Shown: positions 27,099 through 33,310 of the stretch, piece after piece
Position numbering within the stretch: the first letter of the stretch is position 1
How the letters are laid out: every line of letters starts with the position of its first letter
NCBI GenBank assembly: GCA_025458005.1
Contig: JALOTG010000004.1
Span: forward strand, 1-33,310
Direction: 5' to 3'
Length of the DNA: 33,310 bases
Origin: Thiobacillaceae bacterium
Lineage (GTDB): Bacteria; Pseudomonadota; Gammaproteobacteria; Burkholderiales; Thiobacillaceae
Made by a program: the position numbers and the translations under genes
The notes under the pieces: generated by a model
What the model saw: only the letters and a program-made list of their open reading frames with translations
What the model was told of the DNA's origin: nothing
Databases searched by the model: none

Positions 27099-28193
27099 TC
27101 AGGCGTCCAGCCAGCCGCGCAGGAGGCCGGCGATGCGCTCCGCGGCCCTGCCGTCCCAGAATTCCGGTATGCGTCCCCGCTTGCCTCCGTCCGCCAGCAC
27201 TTCGGCGAAGCATTGCAGGATCTTGTCCGGATCGGGCCCGGTCAGGGTGTTGGTGCCCTCGGTCATGGTCACCGGGCGTTCGGTGTTCTCGCGCAGGGTG
27301 ATGCAGGGCACGCCGAGCGCGGTGGTCTCCTCCTGCAGCCCGCCCGAGTCGGTCAGCACCAGGGTGGCGTCCCGCGTCAGCCCGAGCATCTCCAGGTAGC
27401 CCACTGGCGGCATTAGGCGAATGCCAGGCCGTTGCAGCCGATCGCCGAGGCCGAAGCGCTCGGCGGCGGCGCGAGTGCGCGGGTGGATGGGGAAGACCAC
27501 CGGCAGCCGCTCGGCGATGGTCGTCACGGTGTCCAGCAGCGCCGCGAGGATGCCCGGATCGTCGACGTTGGACGGGCGGTGCAGGGTCAGCACGGCATAG
27601 CCTGCCGCGGGCCGCTCGCCCAGGGTGCGCTCCGCGGGCACGGCGCGCTCCAGGTTGCGGCGCAGGGTGTCGATCATCACGTTGCCGACGAAGTGCACCC
27701 GCGCCGGGTCGATGCCCTCGCGCACCAGGTTGTCCAGGGCATGCCGCTCGGTGGTGAAGAGCAGGTCGGAGATCTGGTCGGTGAGCACCCGGTTGATCTC
27801 CTCCGGCATGCGCCGGTCGAAGCTGCGCAGGCCCGCCTCCACGTGGATCACCGGCACCCCCTTCTTGGCCGCCACCAGGGCACAGGCGATGGTGGAGTTG
27901 ACGTCGCCCACCACCAGCACCGCGCGTGGCGACTCCTGGTCCAGCACCGGCTCGAAGGCACGCATGATGTCGGCGGTCTGCACCGCGTGGGTGGAGGAAC
28001 CCACCTCCAGGTTGACATGCGGGCGCGGGATGCCCAGCTGCTCGAAGAAGCTGTCGCTCATCGAGGCATCGTAGTGCTGCCCGGTATGCACCAGCCGCGC
28101 GTCGATAGGCCGTTCGGCGAAGGCCGCCATGATCGGGGCGATCTTCATGAAGTTGGGCCGCGCGCCCACCACGCACAACACTTCGCAGCCCAT
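27099..28193 (-). CDS. wecB: UDP-N-acetylglucosamine 2-epimerase (non-hydrolysing)
   Basis: A 364-residue GT-B-like epimerase interconverting UDP-GlcNAc and UDP-ManNAc. Typical stretches are VLCVVGARPNFMKIAPIM, the HTGQHYDASMSDSFFEQLG segment, VVGDVNSTIACALVA, IHVEAGLRSFDRRMPEEINR and TDSGGLQEETTALGVPCITLR. Length is that of the family. The ATG at 28193 overlaps the stop of the ATPase gene (TGATG) and has AGGAG upstream; a TTG one codon earlier is possible but less likely. It supplies an N-acetylated precursor and precedes the deacetylase, so the repeat unit probably contains ManNAc or a sugar derived from it. Confidence 0.95.
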   Translation of the reverse strand: MGCEVLCVVGARPNFMKIAPIMAAFAERPIDARLVHTGQHYDASMSDSFFEQLGIPRPHVNLEVGSSTHAVQTADIMRAFEPVLDQESPRAVLVVGDVNSTIACALVAAKKGVPVIHVEAGLRSFDRRMPEEINRVLTDQISDLLFTTERHALDNLVREGIDPARVHFVGNVMIDTLRRNLERAVPAERTLGERPAAGYAVLTLHRPSNVDDPGILAALLDTVTTIAERLPVVFPIHPRTRAAAERFGLGDRLQRPGIRLMPPVGYLEMLGLTRDATLVLTDSGGLQEETTALGVPCITLRENTERPVTMTEGTNTLTGPDPDKILQCFAEVLADGGKRGRIPEFWDGRAAERIAGLLRGWLDA

Positions 28194-29203
28194 CAATCGC
28201 GCTCCTGGCCTTCGCTGACCGTGTAGAGGATCTTGCGCACCATGGGGATCAGGCGGGTGATGCTGCGCTCGATCTGGCTAAGCCGCTCCTCCAGATCGGG
28301 CGGCAGCGCGACGACCATCTGGCCGGCCGAGCCGTGGCTGACGGCGGGGATGGCATAGCCGCTGCGTTCCGCCTGGGGGCTGACCTGATGGTGCACCTCC
28401 TGGCGCAGATCCTGGATCACCTCCTGCACCGCCGCGCCGTCGAACTGGCTACGCTCCTCCAGGAAGCCGAACAGCAGCAGCCGGTCGCACAGGGTGTTGA
28501 TCTTGCGCGGCACGCCGCCGGAGAAGGCGTGGATGGCGTCGAAGGCATCCTCGCTGAAGCCGGGATTGCCCTGCCAGCCGGCCGTCTTCAGACGATGCAG
28601 GACATAGCCCATGGTCTCGTCCCGGTCCATGGGCCCGAGGTGGTAGGAGGCGATCACCCGCTGCCGCAGCTGCTGCATCTCCGGGCTCTGCAGGGTGTCG
28701 CGAAACTCCGGCTGGCCGAGCAGGAAGCTCTGCAGCAAGGACTTGTCGCCCTCCTGGAAATTCGACAGCATGCGCAGTTCCTCCACCGCGCGGGGCGACA
28801 GGTTCTGCGCCTCGTCCACGATCAGGAGGGCGCGCTGGCCCTGGCGCAGGGTGTCGCGCAGGAAGGCCTGCAGGTTGTTGAGCAAGGCCGCCTTGCTGAC
28901 GTTCTCGAAATCCAGGCCGAAAGCGGACGACACGCTGCGCAGCATGTCGTCGGCATCGAGTTGGGTGCTGACCAGGTTGGCCGCCAGGTAGTTGCCGCGC
29001 TCCAGCTTCTTGAGCAGGCTCTTCACCAGCATGGTCTTGCCCGCCCCCACGTCGCCGGTGATGATGATGAAGCCCTCGCCCAGCGAGAGCCCGTATTCCA
29101 GGTAGGAGAAGGCCCGCTTGTGGCCGCGGCTGCCGTAGAAGAAGCGCGGATCGGGGTTGAGCTGGAAGGGCTTGTCGCGCAGCTGGTAATAGGCTTCGTA
29201 CAT
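28193..29203 (-). CDS. XrtA-associated secretion ATPase (TIGR03015)
   Basis: A 336-residue AAA-type ATPase related to GspA/ExeA. It begins MYEAYYQLRDKPFQLNPDPRFFY, the family hallmark. Walker A is GDVGAGKT (residues 50-57) and Walker B LLIVDEAQ (126-133). After the ATPase domain (to about residue 260) comes a variable region with a short helix near the C-terminus (LEERLSQIERSITRLI). Members are found almost only in XrtA exopolysaccharide loci and are presumed to power or organise export. It starts 4 bp after the outer-membrane protein gene and overlaps wecB, so all are one transcript. Confidence 0.94.
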   Translation of the reverse strand: MYEAYYQLRDKPFQLNPDPRFFYGSRGHKRAFSYLEYGLSLGEGFIIITGDVGAGKTMLVKSLLKKLERGNYLAANLVSTQLDADDMLRSVSSAFGLDFENVSKAALLNNLQAFLRDTLRQGQRALLIVDEAQNLSPRAVEELRMLSNFQEGDKSLLQSFLLGQPEFRDTLQSPEMQQLRQRVIASYHLGPMDRDETMGYVLHRLKTAGWQGNPGFSEDAFDAIHAFSGGVPRKINTLCDRLLLFGFLEERSQFDGAAVQEVIQDLRQEVHHQVSPQAERSGYAIPAVSHGSAGQMVVALPPDLEERLSQIERSITRLIPMVRKILYTVSEGQERD

Positions 29204-29207
29204 GGCT

Positions 29208-30776
29208 TCAGAAGGTCATCTTGACGCGGGCCGCCAGCGAGTTCTCCGCATAGTCGTCGCCCGGCTGGCTGGCGTCGCGTTCCTGGTGGCGCAGTTCGAC
29301 GTCCCCGGTCACCTTGGACAGGAACTTATGCCGGATGATGAAGCGGGCGTTCCAGAGGTCGTCGTCCCGATCGCCGTCGCTATCCTCCTGCTGGGACAGG
29401 CCGCCCGACAGGGTGAAGGTGGTCCGCGCGCTCGGCTTCAGGCTCCAGGACGCCTGCAGGCCGCGACTCTGGTCGGTCTCGCCGCTGGTCTGGTACTCCC
29501 GCTCATTATTGAACAGGCTGATGCGCCAGTCGCTCCTGCGCAGCCGGTAGGTCCAGGTGCCGACCAGCCGCTTGCTGACATAGTTCTGGTCGCTGAGGCT
29601 GGTGTTGAAGGCCTGGGGGCCGAACAGGGCGTCCAGATCGGATTGGCTGAGCTGGGTGCAGCCCGGCGGGGCGCTGCCGCTGCCGATGCTGCCGTCGGCG
29701 CACTGCCAGTATGCGGCGGGTGACAGGTACTCCTCGTTGTAGTCCGTCAATTGCTCGCTGTAGCGCAGGCTCCAATTGCCGCGCCGGGTGCGATGGGTCA
29801 GATCGAGTGATTGGGTGCGGCCGAAATTCCGCACCGTGCTGGAGGCGCGGATGCTGGTGCGCAGGGTGGGATTCAAGGTGACGCTGCCGCTGAAGAACCC
29901 CCCGTCGTCGGAGTCGTTGTAGATCACGTCCATGGACAGCCGTCGGCCGGGGTTGTAGAAGAAGCCGAGGCCGTAATAGCTGTAGTCACGCACGCGGTTG
30001 GAGGCTCCCGTGTAGTTGTTCTTGTCCAGGCCGGCCTGGACCAGCAGGCCGAAGTCGCGCCTGATCTGCAGCCGCAGGCTCGCGAGTCCCGACTCGCGAT
30101 CGCTGTCCTGCCGGTCCTGGTAATCGGTGTCCGCCTTGTCGTAGCTGACGCTCCAGGACAACGGGAAGAAATCCGCGCCGCTGGTCGCCTTCAGGACATA
30201 GCGGTTGGTGCTGCTGTCGCTGCCGTTGGTGTCGTCATCGCTGGAGACGGCCTCCCGGGAATAGCGCATCTCCAGCGTGCCCGTGGAACCGAAGCGGTGC
30301 TTGAGATAGGGGGTGAGGCCATAGCCGGCGTACTGGGTGGTGTTGCCGGCGCCGACTCCGTCGCCGAGGCCCCCGCCGCGTCCGTAATCGACCTGCTGCT
30401 GGGAGGCACGCGCGGTGGCGTCCAGGTAGAGCCAGTCCGCCAGCAGTTCCGCGTTGGCCCGCCCGTTCAGGTTGTGCAGGACGTCGTTGTTGCGGCTCTC
30501 GTTGGCGTAGATCAGCCCCTGCGGGCGGTAATCGGCGTTGACCTTGAGCCGGCGGCCGTCGCGGCTCACGCTGACGGCGGGGGTGATCTCGGTGATCCAG
30601 TCGCTGCGCGCCCGGTCGTCGGGGTCCAGGTCGACGTTGTCGGTGTAGCGCTCCTCGATGCTGAGCCTGGGCGTGACCTTCCAGTCGCCGGCCCAGGTCG
30701 CGCCCGGTCCCGCGAGTATCAGCAGGGAAATGGCAATGCAGAGACCGGGCAGACGTCTACTTGCCGTATTCGCCAT
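29208..30776 (-). CDS. TIGR03016-type outer-membrane beta-barrel protein, XrtA system
   Basis: A 522-residue exported protein. A signal peptide covers residues 1 to about 29 (LCIAISLLILAGPGATWAG). The remainder is a long series of alternating polar and aromatic strands, for example WKVTPRLSIEERYTDNVDL, YGLGFFYNPGRRLSMDVIYND and NARFIIRHKFLSKVTGDVEL, and it ends in the aromatic-terminated strand LAARVKMTF, as outer-membrane barrels do. It is presumed to form or assist the export channel for the polysaccharide. The start is set at the ATG at 30776, inside the hexamer repeat of the upstream kinase gene; the frame is open to 30800 but that extension has no signal-peptide character. Confidence 0.9.
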   Translation of the reverse strand: MANTASRRLPGLCIAISLLILAGPGATWAGDWKVTPRLSIEERYTDNVDLDPDDRARSDWITEITPAVSVSRDGRRLKVNADYRPQGLIYANESRNNDVLHNLNGRANAELLADWLYLDATARASQQQVDYGRGGGLGDGVGAGNTTQYAGYGLTPYLKHRFGSTGTLEMRYSREAVSSDDDTNGSDSSTNRYVLKATSGADFFPLSWSVSYDKADTDYQDRQDSDRESGLASLRLQIRRDFGLLVQAGLDKNNYTGASNRVRDYSYYGLGFFYNPGRRLSMDVIYNDSDDGGFFSGSVTLNPTLRTSIRASSTVRNFGRTQSLDLTHRTRRGNWSLRYSEQLTDYNEEYLSPAAYWQCADGSIGSGSAPPGCTQLSQSDLDALFGPQAFNTSLSDQNYVSKRLVGTWTYRLRRSDWRISLFNNEREYQTSGETDQSRGLQASWSLKPSARTTFTLSGGLSQQEDSDGDRDDDLWNARFIIRHKFLSKVTGDVELRHQERDASQPGDDYAENSLAARVKMTF

Positions 30777-31737
30777 AACCGTAGCCGTAGCCGTAGCCAT
30801 ATCCGTAGTAGTCGCCCTGAGCCGAACGCGACGCGGCCTTGTTCAGCACCAGCCCGATGTGCTCGCAGCCCGAGAGGTGGGACAGGGCGTCCTTGATCGC
30901 CTCCCGCGGCGTGCGCTCCGCCTCCACCACGAAGACGATCTGACCCATGTAGCTGGCCAGCACGGACGCCTCGCTGGTGGCCAGGAGCGGCGGCGTATCG
31001 AAGATCACGATGCGGTCCGGGTAGCGGCTGGAGATGTCGTCGACGAAGGCGCGCATCGCCGCGCTGGCCAGCAGTTCGTTGGCGTGAGAGATGGACGGCC
31101 CGGCCGGCAGCACGGTGAGCTTGGCGATGTCGGTCTTGATCAGCACGTCGGAGAGCGGCAGATCGGGATTGCGCAGCACGTCGATCAGGCCCTGCTTGGC
31201 ATCGATATCCAGGTAGCGAAGCACGGCGGACTTGGCCACGTCGGCGTCCACCAGCAGCACCGTGTTTTCCATCTCCGTGGCCATGCTGATGGCCAGGTTG
31301 ATGGCGGTGAAGGACTTGCCCTCGCCGGGCAGGCTGCTGGTGACCATGATCAGGTTGCCGCGTGGCACGCGCGGCGTGTCCGCGTGGCCGAAGGCCTTGG
31401 CCAGCAGGGGCCGCTTGATGAGGCGGAATTCCTCGGCGATCTGGCTGCGGCCGGCGTCCGGCGTGAGCATGCCGGCCGCCTTGAGGCGGTCGATGTCGAT
31501 GGTAACCTGACGGGACGTGCCGCCCCAGACAGTGATCGGTCCGTCATCCTCATCGCTGACGGGGGGCCTGGCCGGGGCGCGTGGCGCCTCCATCTCGAAG
31601 GACGCGGCGGCCCGCTCGATGGATTCCTCGACCAGGCGCTTCCTGCTGGTCGGATCCGCGTCCGAGGCCAGAGGGCCGGCGGGGGGGGTCTGGTATTTGG
31701 CTCCCAGCTTGCCGGCGGCCTTCTCGATTATGCTCAT
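30757..31737 (-). CDS. XrtA-associated tyrosine autokinase (TIGR03018)
   Basis: A 326-residue cytosolic bacterial tyrosine kinase. Walker A is SLPGEGKS (135-142), Walker A' LLVDADV (161-167) and Walker B IVIFDTPP (243-250). The C-terminal tyrosine cluster has eight tyrosines between residues 310 and 324, mostly as Gly-Tyr repeats, the autophosphorylation tail. The N-terminal 120 residues are variable, with an acidic, Pro-rich part. The partner is the Wzz-like protein encoded 19 bp upstream; cycles of phosphorylation are thought to control polymerisation and chain length. A run of eight C (plus-strand G, 31681-31688) lies near the 5' end. GAGGAGA precedes the ATG. Confidence 0.94.
   Translation of the reverse strand: MSIIEKAAGKLGAKYQTPPAGPLASDADPTSRKRLVEESIERAAASFEMEAPRAPARPPVSDEDDGPITVWGGTSRQVTIDIDRLKAAGMLTPDAGRSQIAEEFRLIKRPLLAKAFGHADTPRVPRGNLIMVTSSLPGEGKSFTAINLAISMATEMENTVLLVDADVAKSAVLRYLDIDAKQGLIDVLRNPDLPLSDVLIKTDIAKLTVLPAGPSISHANELLASAAMRAFVDDISSRYPDRIVIFDTPPLLATSEASVLASYMGQIVFVVEAERTPREAIKDALSHLSGCEHIGLVLNKAASRSAQGDYYGYGYGYGYGYGEYGK
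30772..30804 (-). repeat. Hexamer repeat coding for the Gly-Tyr tail of the kinase
   Basis: Five to six tandem GGYTAY hexamers encode the Gly-Tyr repeats of the tyrosine kinase tail. The start codon of the downstream outer-membrane protein gene (30776-30774) lies in the last copy, read in a different frame. Changes in copy number would alter the number of tyrosines without shifting the frame. Confidence 0.75.
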
Positions 31738-31756
31738 GGCGATCTCCTCGGATAGG

Positions 31757-33310
31757 TCAGGCTGCCGGCGAGATGACCAGGTAGTAGGTCATCAGCACGC
31801 CGTAGGCCACCACCAGGCCGCCCCCGGCCAGGGCGAAGGTCCAGTTGAGCCGCCGCTTGCGCCTGCGCAAGGTGTCGGTGTCGAGTCGACTGACCGCGCC
31901 GAGGGGCTGCAGGCCGGTCAACTCGCGCAACTGGCGCCGGGTGTCCACGGTCGGCCGCAACTGTGCCAGCACGAAGGCCAGGGCGATGCCGAAGCCCAGA
32001 CCGCCCACCGGTGTCAGGGAGATCAACAGCGGCCGATTCGGCGAGGCCGGCGTGCTGGGCACCCGCGGCGGATCGATGACGCGGAAGTCCACCACGTCGG
32101 TCTTGCTCTCCACCTCGCCGGACAGGCTCGCCGTCTCGCGCCGGGCCAGCAGCTCGGCGTAGTTGCTCTTGTAGACGTCGTAATCCCGTGTCAGCTGGGT
32201 CAGTTCGGCCTCCAGCTGCGGGATGGTATCCACGGCGCGCATCAGTTCGTCGCGCTGCTGTTCGAACTGCCGGACGCGGGCCTTGAGCGCCGCCACCTGG
32301 GCATCGGACTCGGCGATGGCGATGGACAACTGCTGGTAGACCGGGTTCTGCGCCTTGACCGCCACCGGGTTGCTGTTGACCTCGGCCGCCGCCGCCTCGG
32401 CCTCCTTGCGCTTCTGGTCCTGCAGGGAGGCGATGAGCTGCTTGGTGCGCAGGATTTCCGGATGCATGTCGGTAAAGCGCAAGCGCAGATTGTCCAGCTG
32501 CGTCTGCAGGGCGGTGATGCGCCCGTCCAGCACGCTGTTGCCGGCGGTCATGCTGGGCGCGACCGGCGTGGAGATCGTCTCCTCCTGATCGGCCAGCTGC
32601 TGCTGCAGCTGCTTCTTGCGGTTGAGGGCTTCCTCCATCTCCAGCTTGGCCTGGCGCAAGACGGTGTTCGCCTCCTGCAGGCGGGCGTAGTACTGGCCCG
32701 TTTGGCCCGGCATCTGGCCGACGTTGCGGCGCTTGAACTCCTCCAGCTGCTTTTCCTTCTCCAGCAGCTTGGCCTCGTAGCTCTTGAGCTGGTCCTCGAT
32801 GAACTTCTGGGTGTTGGACAGATCCTTGCGCGTGCCGCCCAGGCTGCTCTCGGTGAACAGGGTCAGCAACGCCTGCACCACCCGCTTGCCCAGGTCCGGG
32901 TTGGCGTGGGTGAAGCCGATGGTGTAGAGGTTTTCCCGGGTCGTGCCGCTCAGCTGGATGCGCTCTGCGATGTCGTTGTAGAGCTCCTCGAGGGCCTTGG
33001 GATCCTTGGCGCGCAGGTCCAGGTCGGTCATGCGGGCGATCTTTTCCAGGTTGGGACGGCTGACCAGGGTGCGGGTCATCATCTCCACCTGCTGCGTCAT
33101 GTTGGGCTGCACGGCCAACCCCGACAGCAGCGGCCTGAGCAGGGACTGGGTGTCCACGTAGACGCGCGCCTGGGCCTGGTACTCGTTCTGCAGGAAGTAG
33201 ATCCACACCCAGCCGACGACGGTCACCACCCAGGCGACGATCAAGGCCAGCCACCGTCGCCGCCAGACCCCCCTCAGGTAGCCCAGCAACTGCTCCAGAG
33301 TCTCTTGCAT
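31757..33310 (-). CDS. XrtA-system polysaccharide chain-length determinant (Wzz family, TIGR03007)
   Basis: A 517-residue inner-membrane protein. The start codon is the last three bases of the window (33310-33308) and gives the expected N-terminus (MQETLEQLLGYLRGVWRRRW), so the gene appears complete. Membrane helix 1 is at about residues 20-40. A large periplasmic part with long coiled-coil helices follows (residues about 150-390). The Wzz-type proline-rich stretch (FRVIDPPRVPSTPASPNRPL) precedes helix 2, and a further hydrophobic segment lies near the C-terminus. It sets polysaccharide length together with the tyrosine kinase encoded just downstream. Promoter and ribosome binding site lie outside the window. 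Confidence 0.93.
   Translation of the reverse strand: MQETLEQLLGYLRGVWRRRWLALIVAWVVTVVGWVWIYFLQNEYQAQARVYVDTQSLLRPLLSGLAVQPNMTQQVEMMTRTLVSRPNLEKIARMTDLDLRAKDPKALEELYNDIAERIQLSGTTRENLYTIGFTHANPDLGKRVVQALLTLFTESSLGGTRKDLSNTQKFIEDQLKSYEAKLLEKEKQLEEFKRRNVGQMPGQTGQYYARLQEANTVLRQAKLEMEEALNRKKQLQQQLADQEETISTPVAPSMTAGNSVLDGRITALQTQLDNLRLRFTDMHPEILRTKQLIASLQDQKRKEAEAAAAEVNSNPVAVKAQNPVYQQLSIAIAESDAQVAALKARVRQFEQQRDELMRAVDTIPQLEAELTQLTRDYDVYKSNYAELLARRETASLSGEVESKTDVVDFRVIDPPRVPSTPASPNRPLLISLTPVGGLGFGIALAFVLAQLRPTVDTRRQLRELTGLQPLGAVSRLDTDTLRRRKRRLNWTFALAGGGLVVAYGVLMTYYLVISPAA

Noticed and set aside
31681-31688. G8 run (C8 on the coding strand) near the 5' end of the tyrosine kinase gene as a phase-variation switch
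   Set aside because: It is possible, but eight is at the lower limit for slippage tracts and there is no second signal to support it.

Overview
The window is high-GC bacterial DNA, densely coding on both strands, with no rRNA, tRNA, CRISPR or insertion sequence that I can see. Gene content points to a betaproteobacterium, less likely a gammaproteobacterium, that makes an exosortase-A (XrtA)/PEP-CTERM type exopolysaccharide. That assignment is an inference from the dnaX-ybaB-recR block and from an almost complete set of XrtA-associated families; no taxonomic marker was compared.

Layout. (1) 1-5096, plus strand: housekeeping genes. These are the 3' part of dnaX, ybaB/ebfC, recR, an HDOD-GAF signalling protein overlapping recR, and purB. 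(2) 5111-8016, plus: a small sugar module of UDP-glucuronate decarboxylase and two family-2 glycosyltransferases. (3) 8082-9781, plus: a thioredoxin-TPR (CnoX/YbbN-like) protein and a GAF protein. (4) 9797-12449: a gamma-class carbonic anhydrase homologue (minus) divergent from oligopeptidase A (plus). (5) 12450-13680: a PEP-CTERM protein gene with its own near-consensus sigma-54 promoter, upstream repeats and a strong terminator; its base composition is visibly less GC-rich than its surroundings. (6) 13727-16082, plus: a DUF4124/glutaredoxin-like protein and an asparagine-synthase-like protein whose glutaminase half is degenerate. (7) 16087-33310, minus: the XrtA polysaccharide locus. In transcription order it holds chain-length determinant, tyrosine autokinase, TIGR03016-type outer-membrane protein, secretion ATPase, WecB epimerase, polysaccharide deacetylase, FemAB-like protein, stp1 glycosyltransferase, exosortase A-EpsI fusion, stp2 glycosyltransferase, amidotransferase, stp3 glycosyltransferase, another GT4 glycosyltransferase and an unrecognised membrane protein.

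How it works together (family knowledge plus inference): the glycosyltransferases, WecB and the amidotransferases would build and decorate a repeat-unit polysaccharide. The Wzz-like protein, tyrosine kinase, ATPase and outer-membrane protein would control its length and export. Exosortase A would process PEP-CTERM proteins such as the one at 12652-13629, linking secreted proteins to the extracellular matrix. The initiating sugar transferase, polymerase and the PrsK/PrsR regulators often found with such loci are not in the window and may lie beyond 33310.

The most interesting signal is regulatory. The PEP-CTERM gene and the deacetylase gene, 14 kb apart on opposite strands, each have a correctly spaced -24/-12 sigma-54 promoter. 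Each also has one or two GTC-N8-TGAC elements about 80-85 bp upstream of the -24 box, which suggests one shared enhancer-binding regulator for protein sorting and polysaccharide modification.
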